A DNA stretch of 64,000 nt from DT-110 sp030148525 (GTDB lineage: Bacteria; Bacteroidota; Bacteroidia; Chitinophagales; Saprospiraceae), in the NCBI GenBank assembly GCA_965227445.1, contig OZ245751.1, positions 992,001 to 1,056,000 of the forward strand. Direction: 5' to 3'. The notes below the pieces were generated by a model that saw only the letters and a program-made list of their open reading frames with translations, was not told the DNA's origin and searched no databases. The translations under genes and the position numbers were made by a program. This document shows, in pieces, positions 8,755 to 17,748 of this stretch. Each line of letters begins with the position of its first letter. The first letter of the stretch is position 1.

Positions 8755-11628
8755 CTACCCAACCACAATATTCACCATCCGGCCCGGGACTACGATAACC
8801 TTGCGGATGGTCTTGCCTTCCACCCATTTCTGGATGCTTTCCAGCTCGACGGCGGCCTTCTCGATGTCCTCCTTTTTCGCGTCAGCGGGGAACTCGGCAT
8901 TGGCACGCTTCTTCCCGTTGATACTGATGGGATAATCGATGCTGTCCTCCACCAGGTATTCTTCCTTGAATACCGGGAATGCAGCGTGGTGAACGGAACC
9001 ACCTTCACCCAGCTGCTGCCACAGTTCTTCAGCCAGGTGCGGAGCGAAGGGAGCGATCAATCGCGTCATATCGGTCAGAATGATGCGTTTGTTGCACTTC
9101 ATCTTGGTCAGGTCATTGGTGGCGACCATGAAAGCACTGACACAGGTGTTGAACGACAGGCGCTCAATGTCGTCACTTACCTTTTTGATAGCGGTGTGCA
9201 GAACCTTGTATTCTTCCCTGGCAGGGTCCTCGTCGCTTACGCTAAAAGCATCCTGTTTATCGAAGAATAAGTTGTAGAAGCGGCGCAGGAACTTATAGAC
9301 ACCGTCAATGCCCTGCGTATCCCAGGGCTTGGATTGCTCAATGGGCCCCAGGAACATTTCGTACATGCGGAAGCAGTCGGCACCGTACTGATCCACGACA
9401 TCGTCGGGATTGATGACGTTGTATTTGCTCTTGGACATTTTACCCACTTCGGAATGGGTGATCAGTTTCAGGTCAGTTACCCCTTCTTTTTTTGCCGTAA
9501 AGGCACCAGATTGATACGTTCCCTCTTCGCTTTCAAAAATCGCCTCTTTATACTCGGGGCGCCAGGTAGTAAACTGCTCTACACCGGCAATGGAGAGGTG
9601 GGAATCATCGGCTCCGTAATCGGTTACGTAGTCTACGTGCACTAAAATGGGAACGAAGGACTTGCCGTTTGCCTCTTCTTTTTCGGCGATGGGAGCACTG
9701 ACGAAGCGGTGGTGCCCGTCTTTTTTCTCCTTATCGAGATAAACCGATTCCACCACGCCCTGGATCATGCCCTGGTTGACCAGTTTCTTAAAGGGCTCCT
9801 TGGTGGGGACCAGCTCTTTATCGTACAAAAATTTATGCCAGAACCGGGAATACATCAGGTGACCTACCGCATGTTCGGTTCCGCCGATGTACAGATCGAC
9901 ATCCTGCCAGTAGTTCAGCGCCTGCTGGCTGGCGAATTCATCGGGATTGCCAGCATCCATGTAGCGCAGGAAGTACCAGCTCGATCCCGCAAAGCCCGGC
10001 ATGGTATCCGTCTCGCGGGTCCATCCATTATCGAGGTTGACCCAGTCTTCGCGACGGGCCAGGGGGGATTTACCACCCGAGGCCGGCTTGAAGTCTTTCA
10101 GGTCGGGCAGTTCCAGGGGCAGGTCATCCACGGATAAGGGATGCGCAACGCCATCCTGATTGTAGACGATAGGGAAGGGCTCGCCCCAGTACCGCTGCCG
10201 ACTGTAGATGGCGTCCCGCAATTTGTAGTTGACCTGGCGTTTACCCAGGTTTTGTTTTTCGATCCGCTGCAGAGTCTCCTCAATGGCATCGGGTACTTCC
10301 ATGCCGTCGAGGAAGCCGGAATTGATCATAATGCCGAGCTTATCCTGGCGGGTAGCACCGGGGTATTTGGATTTGTCGATGACATCGATAATCTCCAGTC
10401 CGAATTTTTCCGCGAAAGCGTGGTCGCGATCATCGTCGGAGGGCACGGCCATGATGGCACCGGTACCGTAGTCCTTCAGTACGTATTCGCCAATGTAGAT
10501 GGGAATGCGTTGCTCATTGAAGGGGTTGACGGCATAGGAACCCAGAAAACAGCCCGTCACCTCCTTTTCGGACATACGGTCCACTTCGGAGCGGGATTGC
10601 ACATAATCCAGGTATTCGTCCACGGCTTTTTGCTGATCGCTGGTGGTCAGGCCGGACACCAGGTCGTGTTCGGGGGCCAGCACCATATAGGTAGCACCGA
10701 AAATGGTATCCGGGCGAGTGGTGAAGATCTCGATCTGGTGATCGGAACCATCTACATCGAAGAACATCTGGGCACCTTCGGAGCGGCCGATCCAGTTGCT
10801 CTGCATCTTTTTCATGGCCTCCGACCATTCCAACTCCTGCAGGTCGTCGAGTAAACGCTCTGCGTAGGCGGTGATGCGCAACGACCACTGCATCATGGGA
10901 CGGCGCTCCACGGGGTGGCCGCCCCGCTCGGAGATACCATCCTTGACCTCATCGTTGGCCAGGACGGTGCCAAGGGCTTCACACCAGTTTACCGTTGTTT
11001 GTTTACGGTAGGCCAGGCGGTAGTTCATTAGTACATCCGACTGCTCTTTGGCTGACATGGCCTTCCAGGCTTCGGCCGTAAAGGGCTCTTCCTGAGTTGT
11101 GGCAGCCTGTACAGTACTGTTTCCGCTTTGTTCGAATTGCTTTATCAGCCTGGCTATTGGCTGAGCCTGATCAGATTGCAGATCGTAGTAGTGGTCAAAC
11201 AACTGCAGGAAAATCCATTGGGTCCATTTGTAGAACTCCGGATCGGAGGTGCGCAACTCCCGCGACCAATCGTAATTGAAGCCGATGTTCTTCAATTGGG
11301 CCCGGTAGCGTTGAATATTTTGCTCGGTGGAGGCAGCAGGGTGTACGCCCGTCTGGATAGCGTACTGTTCGGCGGGCAAACCAAAGGCATCGTAGCCCAT
11401 GGGGTGCAGTACGTTATATCCACGCATATGCTTATAACGTGCAAAGATATCGGAAGCGATATAGCCCAGTGGGTGACCTACGTGAAGGCCCGCACCGGAA
11501 GGGTAGGGAAACATATCCAGTACGTAGTACTTGGGACGATCCGTGTCTTGGTTCGATACCTTGTAGGTGTTGTTTTCCTCCCAGGCTGCTTGCCATTTTT
11601 GCTCCAGGTCGCGTGGTTGATAATCCAT
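8755..11628 (-). CDS. leuS: leucyl-tRNA synthetase
   Basis: Class I aminoacyl-tRNA synthetase of 957 residues that charges tRNA-Leu in the cytoplasm. The HIGH-type signature is near residue 49 (GAGLHVGHPLGY). An editing/CP1 domain occupies the middle (TTRPDTIFGATYMVLAPEH), a tryptophan-containing WYFLRYMD segment follows, and the KMSKS loop reads KMSKSKYN. An alpha-helical anticodon-binding domain and a small C-terminal domain complete it. Length is somewhat above the bacterial average because of insertions around the catalytic core, as is common in Bacteroidota. It is single-standing between two repeat-rich intergenic regions. A possible -7 box lies at 11731-11738 on the minus strand. Confidence 0.97.
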   Translation of the reverse strand: MDYQPRDLEQKWQAAWEENNTYKVSNQDTDRPKYYVLDMFPYPSGAGLHVGHPLGYIASDIFARYKHMRGYNVLHPMGYDAFGLPAEQYAIQTGVHPAASTEQNIQRYRAQLKNIGFNYDWSRELRTSDPEFYKWTQWIFLQLFDHYYDLQSDQAQPIARLIKQFEQSGNSTVQAATTQEEPFTAEAWKAMSAKEQSDVLMNYRLAYRKQTTVNWCEALGTVLANDEVKDGISERGGHPVERRPMMQWSLRITAYAERLLDDLQELEWSEAMKKMQSNWIGRSEGAQMFFDVDGSDHQIEIFTTRPDTIFGATYMVLAPEHDLVSGLTTSDQQKAVDEYLDYVQSRSEVDRMSEKEVTGCFLGSYAVNPFNEQRIPIYIGEYVLKDYGTGAIMAVPSDDDRDHAFAEKFGLEIIDVIDKSKYPGATRQDKLGIMINSGFLDGMEVPDAIEETLQRIEKQNLGKRQVNYKLRDAIYSRQRYWGEPFPIVYNQDGVAHPLSVDDLPLELPDLKDFKPASGGKSPLARREDWVNLDNGWTRETDTMPGFAGSSWYFLRYMDAGNPDEFASQQALNYWQDVDLYIGGTEHAVGHLMYSRFWHKFLYDKELVPTKEPFKKLVNQGMIQGVVESVYLDKEKKDGHHRFVSAPIAEKEEANGKSFVPILVHVDYVTDYGADDSHLSIAGVEQFTTWRPEYKEAIFESEEGTYQSGAFTAKKEGVTDLKLITHSEVGKMSKSKYNVINPDDVVDQYGADCFRMYEMFLGPIEQSKPWDTQGIDGVYKFLRRFYNLFFDKQDAFSVSDEDPAREEYKVLHTAIKKVSDDIERLSFNTCVSAFMVATNDLTKMKCNKRIILTDMTRLIAPFAPHLAEELWQQLGEGGSVHHAAFPVFKEEYLVEDSIDYPISINGKKRANAEFPADAKKEDIEKAAVELESIQKWVEGKTIRKVIVVPGRMVNIVVG

Positions 11629-11807
11629 GTTCTTGTGCTGTATTGTTTGTCCGTTCTCAGTTGCTGATTGCTTGGATCAGGATATCGCTTTGCTTTTTGG
11701 CGAAAGCCATATTACTATCAGTACCCCAACCAAACCTAAATTGGTTCCATCAGGACGCGAAAATAGGAAAAATAGGGGTAAATCAGTGGCTTATACGCGG
11801 CAACTCC

Positions 11808-11958
11808 AGTTGGCAGTTTGCAGTGGGCAGTTTGCAGTCGGCAGTCGGCAGTCTCCAGTCTCCAGTGGGCAGTTTGCAGTCGGCAGTCTTCAGTCTTCAG
11901 TCTCCAGTTGGCAGTTTGCAGTCTCCAGTCTCCAGTGGGCAGTTTGCAGTCGGCAGTC
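11808..11958. repeat. heptanucleotide array NNCAGTN, block 1
   Basis: About 20 consecutive 7-bp units, each with CAGT in the same register (GGCAGTT, TGCAGTC, GGCAGTC, TCCAGTC, TCCAGTG, TTCAGTC). Further blocks of the same array follow at about 12131-12269, 12442-12496 and 12669-12741. Confidence 0.9.
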
Positions 11959-12130
11959 TTAAAGTCTAACTTTCCTTAATCACGCGGTGAGCATAGCCCG
12001 TACGGGCGGAGGTTCGCAATGCTTCCGTGGCACGCTCGACGCGGTGAAGAGCAAAGACGGAGTCATCAAGCACAAGGAAAATACCCGTATGGGACGAGTC
12101 TCTTAAGTCGCTGTAGTCTCTTCGTTCACT
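11959..12130. repeat. 172-bp repeat unit, copy 1
   Basis: Begins TTAAAGTCTAACTTTCC and ends CTTCGTTCACT. It contains the palindrome GCCCGTACGGGC. By eye it is identical to copy 3 over all 172 bp and differs from copy 2 at four positions. Confidence 0.9.
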
Positions 12131-12269
12131 CCAGTCTTCAGTCGGCAGTCTCCAGTCTCCAGTGGGCAGTTTGCAGTCGGCAGTCTTCAGTCTCCAGTGG
12201 GCAGTTTGCAGTCGGCAGTCTTCAGTCTCCAGTGGGCAGTTTGCAGTGGGCAGTTTGCAGTGGGCAGTC
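12131..12269. repeat. heptanucleotide array NNCAGTN, block 2
   Basis: The CAGT-register heptamers resume immediately after the first 172-bp unit and run to the second unit. Confidence 0.85.
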
Positions 12270-12441
12270 TTAAAGTCTAACTTTCCTTAATCACGCGGTG
12301 AGCATAGCCCGTACGGGCGGAGGTTCGCAATGCTTCCGTGGCGCGCTCGACGCGGTGAAGAGCAAAGACGGTGTCATTAAGCACAAGGAAAATACCCGTA
12401 TGGGGCGAGTCTCTTAAGTCGCTGTAGTCTCTTCGTTCACT
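12270..12441. repeat. 172-bp repeat unit, copy 2
   Basis: Same length as the other two copies, with four substitutions relative to them (for example GGCGCGCTC for GGCACGCTC, and GGGGCGAG for GGGACGAG). Confidence 0.9.
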
Positions 12442-12496
12442 CCAGTCTCCAGTCGGCAGTCTCCAGTCTCCAGTGGGCAGTTTGCAGTCGGCAGTC
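12442..12496. repeat. heptanucleotide array NNCAGTN, block 3
   Basis: A shorter run of CAGT-register heptamers between the second and third 172-bp units. Spacers differ in length while units do not, so array length appears to vary independently. Confidence 0.85.
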
Positions 12497-12668
12497 TTAA
12501 AGTCTAACTTTCCTTAATCACGCGGTGAGCATAGCCCGTACGGGCGGAGGTTCGCAATGCTTCCGTGGCACGCTCGACGCGGTGAAGAGCAAAGACGGAG
12601 TCATCAAGCACAAGGAAAATACCCGTATGGGACGAGTCTCTTAAGTCGCTGTAGTCTCTTCGTTCACT
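12497..12668. repeat. 172-bp repeat unit, copy 3
   Basis: Identical to copy 1 on inspection. It is followed by a fourth block of CAGT-register heptamers (about 12669-12741). Confidence 0.9.
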
Positions 12669-12773
12669 CCAGTCTTCAGTCGGCAGTCTCCAGTCTCCAG
12701 TGGGCAGTTTGCAGTCGGCAGTCTTCAGTCTCCAGTGGGCAGCCGAAGCTGAGCGTAGGGGGCCGACTTCAAA

Positions 12774-12801
12774 TTCTGATCTCTGACCTCTGATCTCTCT
12801 T
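12774..12801. repeat. heptanucleotide array CTCTGAY
   Basis: Units TTCTGAT, CTCTGAC, CTCTGAT and a partial CTCTCTT: another 7-bp period with a different core, 80 bp upstream of the next gene. Confidence 0.65.
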
Positions 12802-12881
12802 CCTGTCAGCCAGTTGCCAAAAAAAGCTTGCTTTTGCACCCTGAATTGTACTACATTACCCGTGAATAGAAATCATATTAT

Positions 12882-13628
12882 ATGACAAAGCAATTGATAG
12901 TCCTTCTGGTCTGTTTTCTGGGTCTGCAACCTACTGGCCTTTTTGCACAGGTATCCGGTGGTAATACGACCCTGAACCTGCAGGATATGCGTGGCTTGGG
13001 TGAAGTATTTAACATCAGCCAACGGGAAGCAGGAAACCGGTTTGGTCTGGATTTCCGGAGTGCCGGAGTGGATGGATCGCCTTTCCTGTTTGATGAAACG
13101 CATAAGGCAAAGCTGGTAATGAAAACGGGGGATACCCTGGCTCAGTCTGTCGATGCCAATATCTTTGCGGAGAATGAGGTGTACGTGGGAATGGAATCCG
13201 GAGAAGGCGGATTTATTAAGGCCGGAAGCCTGCAAAAGGTACTTTTTACGGAACCCGAATATCAGGCAGTATACGTTAGCCTGGCCGATCCTTACGTACG
13301 TCAGGATCGCGATCCGGTATACCGTCTGTACGAATTGCTCTACGAGGGCGATTATCAGCTGTTGAAGTACAACCGTCGCAAATTGATAAAATCCAACAAA
13401 AACTCGTCTTATTCAGCTACGGGTAGCTTGAACGACAAATACGTCGAAGAGGAGGATTATTACTTTTGTAAAACCGGGGAACGCTGCGAGAAGATCCGTC
13501 TGCGCGGAAAAGATGTTGTAAAAACCCTGGAAGACTGGGGCGAATCAACAACTGGCCTGACTAAGTCTGACGAGCGAGCGCGGACCGAAGCAGAGTTGGT
13601 CAATTTGATAGGAAAGTTGCGTAAATAA
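12882..13628 (+). CDS. secreted protein of unknown function
   Basis: 248 residues beginning with a clear signal peptide (MTKQLIVLLVCFLGLQPTGLFAQ). I do not recognise the mature domain. It has two cysteines in FCKTGERCEKI and a charged, lysine-rich C-terminal third. There is no lipobox and no T9SS sorting domain, so a periplasmic location is the simplest reading. It stands alone, 128 bp upstream of the next gene, which has its own -7 box. Confidence 0.7.
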   Translation: MTKQLIVLLVCFLGLQPTGLFAQVSGGNTTLNLQDMRGLGEVFNISQREAGNRFGLDFRSAGVDGSPFLFDETHKAKLVMKTGDTLAQSVDANIFAENEVYVGMESGEGGFIKAGSLQKVLFTEPEYQAVYVSLADPYVRQDRDPVYRLYELLYEGDYQLLKYNRRKLIKSNKNSSYSATGSLNDKYVEEEDYYFCKTGERCEKIRLRGKDVVKTLEDWGESTTGLTKSDERARTEAELVNLIGKLRK

Positions 13629-13728
13629 ACGCTTTCGGTTAACTGAGAATTGGTTTTTCAGTGAATTTCGGGTGTAGGCTTATTGCTTTTGACTTCCTGC
13701 AAAAGCGGTGAACCTACATCCATAATTG

Positions 13729-13736
13729 TATATTTG
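13729..13736 (+). promoter_or_regulatory. -7 box TATATTTG for the coiled-coil membrane protein
   Basis: TATATTTG fits the Bacteroidota TAnnTTTG -7 consensus and lies 20 bp before the start codon at 13757. No convincing TTTG -33 element is correctly spaced. Confidence 0.5.
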
Positions 13737-13756
13737 CCTCGTCAAAACCAATCACT

Positions 13757-14227
13757 ATGATCAAGAATTTGCTCAAACTCGGCTTATTATTGGTAGCCGG
13801 TATACTGATCTACAATTACTTTTTCGGAACGGCCGCAGAAAAGGAACAATCCAAAGAGTTCTTTCAGGAGGTTAAGGACCTGGGTACTGCAGCCTGGGGA
13901 TTACTGAAAACCGAAAAAGAAAAGCTGGATGAAGGCAAGTACGATGAAGCCCTCGACAATATCGGCGGATTATTTGATCGCCTGAAAGCGGAAGCAGAGC
14001 GTGGAGGCGAGTCCATTTCCCGCATAAACGATCTCGAGCAGGAACGCCAAAAATTAGAAGATCGTTTGCGGCAGTACAATCTGGAAACCGAGGAAAACCC
14101 CAACTCCCGTACTTCCGCCTCTGATGCACGCGATCTGCAAGAGGAGCAAGAGCTCAAGCAAGACATTAAAAAGTTGTTTGAGCAGACGGAGCGCCTCATG
14201 ACGGATATGGAGCGGGAAAAGCAGTAG
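13757..14227 (+). CDS. membrane-anchored coiled-coil protein, unknown function
   Basis: 156 residues with one N-terminal transmembrane helix (about 5-24: LLKLGLLLVAGILIYNYFF). Long charged helices follow, predicted coiled coil from their heptad-like Leu/Glu/Lys/Arg pattern (INDLEQERQKLEDRLRQYN, and the final LFEQTERLMTDMEREK). There is no enzyme motif. A structural or envelope-anchored role is possible but not shown. It precedes ftsX by 201 bp and probably has its own promoter. Confidence 0.7.
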   Translation: MIKNLLKLGLLLVAGILIYNYFFGTAAEKEQSKEFFQEVKDLGTAAWGLLKTEKEKLDEGKYDEALDNIGGLFDRLKAEAERGGESISRINDLEQERQKLEDRLRQYNLETEENPNSRTSASDARDLQEEQELKQDIKKLFEQTERLMTDMEREKQ

Positions 14228-14381
14228 CCGTACTCAGTTCTTCAATGGCCTGATGTCAACAGCCCAAGGTAGGTATCTCCTTCGGACGGATCTAGGTTCA
14301 CTTCCCTGAGTCCGGATAGGATGTCGGGGATTGAGCTGGTTTCGTTGTCCGGGTGGCTAGGCAAAAAAGGCTCCCTTTTCC

Positions 14382-14389
14382 TACCTTTG
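14382..14389 (+). promoter_or_regulatory. -7 box TACCTTTG for ftsX
   Basis: Matches TAnnTTTG, 39 bp upstream of the ftsX start. A well-spaced -33 TTTG is not visible. Confidence 0.5.
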
Positions 14390-14428
14390 TCCTGCGGCTC
14401 ATTGTTAACCCACCATACAACCCAATAA

Positions 14429-15307
14429 ATGGCAACAGCACCTACCTCCGGATCGCGCTCACGTCCCAATTATATGTATGCTGTGATTAGCCTGGCGTTG
14501 GTCCTTTTCCTGGTTGGTTTTTTTGGCTTGTTAATGCTTCACGGCTCCCAACTGGTTCGAACGTTTAAAGAGCGGGTGAATATCCTGGTGGAGATGACCG
14601 AGAATCATACGCAAACGGAGGTAGACACCTTGCGTCAGATGCTGGAGGTGGCGTCTTATGTCAAAGAGGGAAGCATTCGCTACGTTGATCGGGAGCGGGC
14701 GGCTGAGTTGATGGAGGATGATTTTGGGGAGGATTTTATGAAATTGGGACTGCCCAATCCCTTTTATGATATGTTCAGTTTTAATGTGGATGCTGCTCAG
14801 ATGCAGGCTGACAGCCTGGCACAAATCCGGGAAGCGCTTCGGGCCCTGCCCTACGTGTCGGATGTGTTCTACCAGGAAAGCCTGATTGACGAGGTGGCTG
14901 GAAACCTGCAGACCCTGGGGTGGGTTGCGCTGGGTATCGGATTGTTCTTCGTCATTGTAGCAGTTACGCTTATTCACAATACAGTGCGTTTAGCCCTCTA
15001 CAGTAACCGTTTCCTGATCAAGAATATGCAATTAGTAGGAGCTTCCTGGGGCTTTATCAGCCGGCCATATTTATGGCGGGCTCTCGGGCATGGATTCATT
15101 GGTAGTGTACTGGCCATCCTTGGTCTGGGCGGATTACTGATCTGGATGCGTTCGCTAATTCCCGAGCTGGGTTTATTGCAGGGAGGCGTTACCTTCCTTT
15201 ATTTGTTTGGTGCCCTGATGCTACTGGGGATGTTGATATACCTGTTAAGCACCTACCGGGTCGTCAATAAGTACTTGCGCATGCGCGTTGACGATTTGTA
15301 TACTTAA
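14429..15307 (+). CDS. ftsX: cell-division protein FtsX
   Basis: 292 residues: a cytoplasmic N-tail, TM1 (about 14-36), an extracytoplasmic domain (about 40-165, with ILVEM, LRQMLEVASYV, LPYVSDVFYQESLIDEV), then three further membrane helices with the FtsX core (LALYSNRFLIKNMQLVGASWGFISRPYLWRAL in pieces). FtsX pairs with the ATPase FtsE in the inner membrane and couples division to peptidoglycan hydrolase activation. ftsE is not in the window, which is usual for Bacteroidota. It heads a run ftsX - DUF3098 - uppP - truB, a conserved order in this phylum. Confidence 0.93.
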   Translation: MATAPTSGSRSRPNYMYAVISLALVLFLVGFFGLLMLHGSQLVRTFKERVNILVEMTENHTQTEVDTLRQMLEVASYVKEGSIRYVDRERAAELMEDDFGEDFMKLGLPNPFYDMFSFNVDAAQMQADSLAQIREALRALPYVSDVFYQESLIDEVAGNLQTLGWVALGIGLFFVIVAVTLIHNTVRLALYSNRFLIKNMQLVGASWGFISRPYLWRALGHGFIGSVLAILGLGGLLIWMRSLIPELGLLQGGVTFLYLFGALMLLGMLIYLLSTYRVVNKYLRMRVDDLYT

Positions 15308-15320
15308 AAATAGAATACCA

Positions 15321-15350
15321 TTTGCCTTAGCGGCAAAAAAACTACCTTTG
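15321..15350 (+). promoter_or_regulatory. promoter TTTG-N18-TACCTTTG upstream of the DUF3098 gene
   Basis: A -33 TTTG (15321-15324) and -7 TACCTTTG (15343-15350) separated by 18 bp, close to the Bacteroidota consensus. It lies 22 bp before the DUF3098 start, so the DUF3098-uppP-truB part of the run may be transcribed separately from ftsX. Confidence 0.6.
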
Positions 15351-15372
15351 AGCCCACAATGTCTATAATGAT

Positions 15373-15726
15373 ATGAGTAAGCATAAACCACCCAAGAAAA
15401 AAGTGGTCGTAACGACCCAAAAGAAATCCAGCGAAACAGAAAAGAAAAGCCCGCGGAGGAAGGCTGCTGTTCCTCGCCGGAAGGGTAAGAGCAGTGATGC
15501 CAAGAATACTATCCGGGAGGATGTAATGATCTTCGGGAAGCAGAATTACATGTGGATGTTGATCGGGCTGGGACTGGTTGCCCTCGGTTTATTATTGATG
15601 ACCGGTGGTGCTCAGGCTCCTGACGAATGGAATACACAAGAACTCTACGGTTTTCGACGGACCGTCCTGGCTCCGCTGGTTATCCTCGCCGGTATGGGCG
15701 TAGAGGTGTACGCCATCTTCAAGTAA
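15373..15726 (+). CDS. DUF3098 small membrane protein
   Basis: 117 residues. The first 50 are highly basic (Lys/Arg-rich) and probably disordered in the cytoplasm. Two transmembrane helices follow (about 57-77 and 98-115), joined by the conserved GGAQAPDEWNTQELYGFRR loop. This is the DUF3098 pattern, a Bacteroidota family found next to ftsX. Its function is unknown; the constant neighbourhood suggests a role linked to division or the wall. Confidence 0.88.
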   Translation: MSKHKPPKKKVVVTTQKKSSETEKKSPRRKAAVPRRKGKSSDAKNTIREDVMIFGKQNYMWMLIGLGLVALGLLLMTGGAQAPDEWNTQELYGFRRTVLAPLVILAGMGVEVYAIFK

Positions 15727-15817
15727 GCCAGCTTGCAACCCCTGATGGGGGAGTACGTACTATCACTCTGTCCGGTAAAACCTGGCCGCTTCCCTGCCGT
15801 GGCCTGAATACATTCCT

Positions 15818-16615
15818 ATGCAAGACATCATTCGCGCCCTTATCCTGGGGATCGTGCAAGGCCTGACCGAGTTTCTGCCGGTCAGTAGTAGTGGACACCT
15901 CGAATTGGCGAAATACCTTATGCAAGACGACAGTCTGGCTGCCGAAAGCCTGACTATGACCGTGACCCTGCACGCCGCTACCGCCCTGGCCACTCTACTG
16001 GTGTTTCGCAAGGAAGTGGTGGAGATCCTTCGCGGACTCCTGGCTTTCAAGTGGAATGAAGAGGCGCGGTTTTCCCTAAAGATCATTTTGTCGATGGTGC
16101 CGGCGGCCCTGATAGGGGTTTTACTCGAATCTCAGATCGAACAATTATTTGATCGCCAGATCCTCTTGGTTGGCTTTATGCTGATCGTTACGGGGTTGCT
16201 CTTGTTTTTGGCCGACCGGGCTAAGTCGAGCAATAAAAAAGTTTCCTTCAAAGATGCGCTGATTATTGGACTAGCCCAGGCCATTGCCATTCTTCCCGGA
16301 ATCAGTCGTTCCGGAGCCACTATTTCCACCTCAGTACTCTTAGGGGTCGATCGCGAGCGAGCCGCCCGGTTTTCTTTTCTGATGGTGGTGCCGCTTATCC
16401 TTGGTAAAATGGTCATGGATATTAAAGACGGAGCTCTATCGACCAGCCCGGCACAGACCGTCGAATTGCTGGTTGGTTTTGCGGCTGCTTTTGCGACGGG
16501 GATAGCCGCTTGCCTGTGGATGATACGACTCGTCAAGGCTAGTAAGTTGCGCTATTTTTCTGTATATTGCTTTGCGGTCGCTATTTTTGCCATTCTGTTA
16601 TTTGTGCTGACTTAA
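15818..16615 (+). CDS. uppP: undecaprenyl-diphosphatase UppP (BacA)
   Basis: 265 residues, normal length, with about eight membrane helices. Both family signatures are present: LTEFLPVSSSGHLEL near residue 17 and PGISRSGATISTS near residue 160, which hold the catalytic Glu, Ser and Arg residues. It dephosphorylates undecaprenyl pyrophosphate at the inner membrane to recycle the lipid carrier for peptidoglycan. It lies 91 bp after the DUF3098 gene and 23 bp before truB. Confidence 0.96.
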   Translation: MQDIIRALILGIVQGLTEFLPVSSSGHLELAKYLMQDDSLAAESLTMTVTLHAATALATLLVFRKEVVEILRGLLAFKWNEEARFSLKIILSMVPAALIGVLLESQIEQLFDRQILLVGFMLIVTGLLLFLADRAKSSNKKVSFKDALIIGLAQAIAILPGISRSGATISTSVLLGVDRERAARFSFLMVVPLILGKMVMDIKDGALSTSPAQTVELLVGFAAAFATGIAACLWMIRLVKASKLRYFSVYCFAVAIFAILLFVLT

Positions 16616-16638
16616 CTGCGCAACAACCAAACGTAGGA

Positions 16639-17400
16639 ATGATGAACGAAGATGATACCCCGCTTCCGAGGTATGACTACCAGGCAGGGGCCGTATTATT
16701 GGTCGACAAACCAAAGGATTGGACATCCTTCGATGTGGTAAATAAGATCCGCCACAAACTCAAAAAGCGACTCAAAGTCAAAAAGATTAAAGTTGGCCAC
16801 GCCGGGACACTGGACCCCATGGCCACCGGCCTGCTTATCATCTGTACGGGCAAGGCCACCAAAACTATCCATACGTACCAGGATCAGCCTAAAGTATATA
16901 CCGGTACAATGACCCTCGGTGCAACGACCCCCTCTTTCGATGCCGAAACGGCAATTGACGCCGAATACCCCTTCGACCACATCAATGAAGAACTCATTGA
17001 ACAGGCCCGAAAGCAATTTTTGGGGACTATCCAGCAAGTACCACCTATGTTCTCGGCCATTAAGGTGGATGGTCAGCCACTCTATAAACGCGCCCGTAAA
17101 GGGGAAACCATTCAGGTGCAACCCCGGGAAGTGCATATGTACGAATTCGAGATCACCCGGGTAGAGCTCCCCGAGGTAGACTTCCGCGTCCGCTGTTCAA
17201 AAGGCACCTACATCCGTGCCCTGGCCAATGATTTTGGGAAAGCGTTGAATAGTGGGGCATACCTGACAGCACTACGCCGTACCGCCATTGGTGACCATCA
17301 GGTCGACGACGCCTGGCAACTGGAGGACTTGGTAAAGCACATTAAGGAAGAAACGGTTTCGAAATCGGAAATCGGAAATCGGAAGTCGGAAGGGAATTAG
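16639..17400 (+). CDS. truB: tRNA pseudouridine-55 synthase TruB
   Basis: About 253 residues from the ATG at 16639, chosen because upstream in-frame codons overlap uppP and lack family similarity. The catalytic Asp59 is in GHAGTLDPMATG. VPPMFSAIKVDGQPLYKRAR and CSKGTYIRALANDFG are further TruB motifs. It makes pseudouridine 55 in the T-loop of tRNAs. The last dozen codons (VSKSEIGNRKSEGN) are encoded by a TCGGAAA/G heptanucleotide array that continues into non-coding DNA, so the natural C-terminus has probably been replaced or extended by repeat sequence. Confidence 0.95.
   Translation: MMNEDDTPLPRYDYQAGAVLLVDKPKDWTSFDVVNKIRHKLKKRLKVKKIKVGHAGTLDPMATGLLIICTGKATKTIHTYQDQPKVYTGTMTLGATTPSFDAETAIDAEYPFDHINEELIEQARKQFLGTIQQVPPMFSAIKVDGQPLYKRARKGETIQVQPREVHMYEFEITRVELPEVDFRVRCSKGTYIRALANDFGKALNSGAYLTALRRTAIGDHQVDDAWQLEDLVKHIKEETVSKSEIGNRKSEGN
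17359..17392. repeat. heptanucleotide array TCGGAAR inside the truB 3' end
   Basis: Units TCGAAA (6 bp), TCGGAAA, TCGGAAA, TCGGAAG, TCGGAAG directly precede the truB stop codon. Further TCGGAAG copies follow at about 17407-17424 and 17465-17482. Confidence 0.85.
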
Positions 17401-17748
17401 GTTGCGAAGTCGGAAGTCGGTCGGCCTGCGCACGGCATACGCCCGTATGGGCTCCGGCGACCATGAAAATCGGAAATCGGAAGGGACTTGATTGACCACA
17501 GGGTTCAGGGGCCGAGGGTCCAAGCTTCAAGGTCCCGGTGCCACGGCTTATGGGAATTGTTAATTTTTAGTGTTTAATTTTTAATTAGTGGTTGGTTTGT
17601 CAGTCTTTTATGCACACATCTCCAACTCCCTGGCAGGCGAAGCTTTGCGTTTTCCGGCATTAAGGAAGGTATGGTGATACTTCCAGGTTACCGTAAGCCG
17701 TGAGTCATTTATCGTGTGCCGTTTTCATTTCCGACTTCCGGTCTCCCT
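17401..17748. other. intergenic region with repeat fragments
   Basis: A 348-bp space between convergent genes. It holds scattered TCGGAA heptamers and the word CGCCCGTATGGGCT (about 17445), whose reverse complement occurs near 7732. No gene was seen. Confidence 0.6.

Larger units (their letters stand above)
11629..12881. other. 1.25-kb divergent intergenic region with repeat arrays
   Basis: This space separates leuS (minus) from the secreted-protein gene at 12882 (plus), so it must hold both promoters. It is dominated by heptanucleotide arrays and three 172-bp units. Open frames across it translate into low-complexity SLQSAV/SGQFAVG-type peptides and are artefacts of the repeat. Confidence 0.8.

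Noticed and set aside
10141..10854. 237-residue plus-strand frame opposite leuS
   Set aside because: Antisense shadow of a certain gene with no recognisable domain.
11959..12668. CRISPR array
   Set aside because: Repeats are 172 bp and spacers are themselves heptamer arrays; no short direct repeats with unique spacers and no cas genes.
11439..12793. Open frames in the heptamer/172-bp region encoding SLQSAV/GQFAVGSLQ-rich peptides
   Set aside because: They arise because CAGT heptamers lack stop codons; no start context, no conserved domain, and frames restart in each repeat copy.
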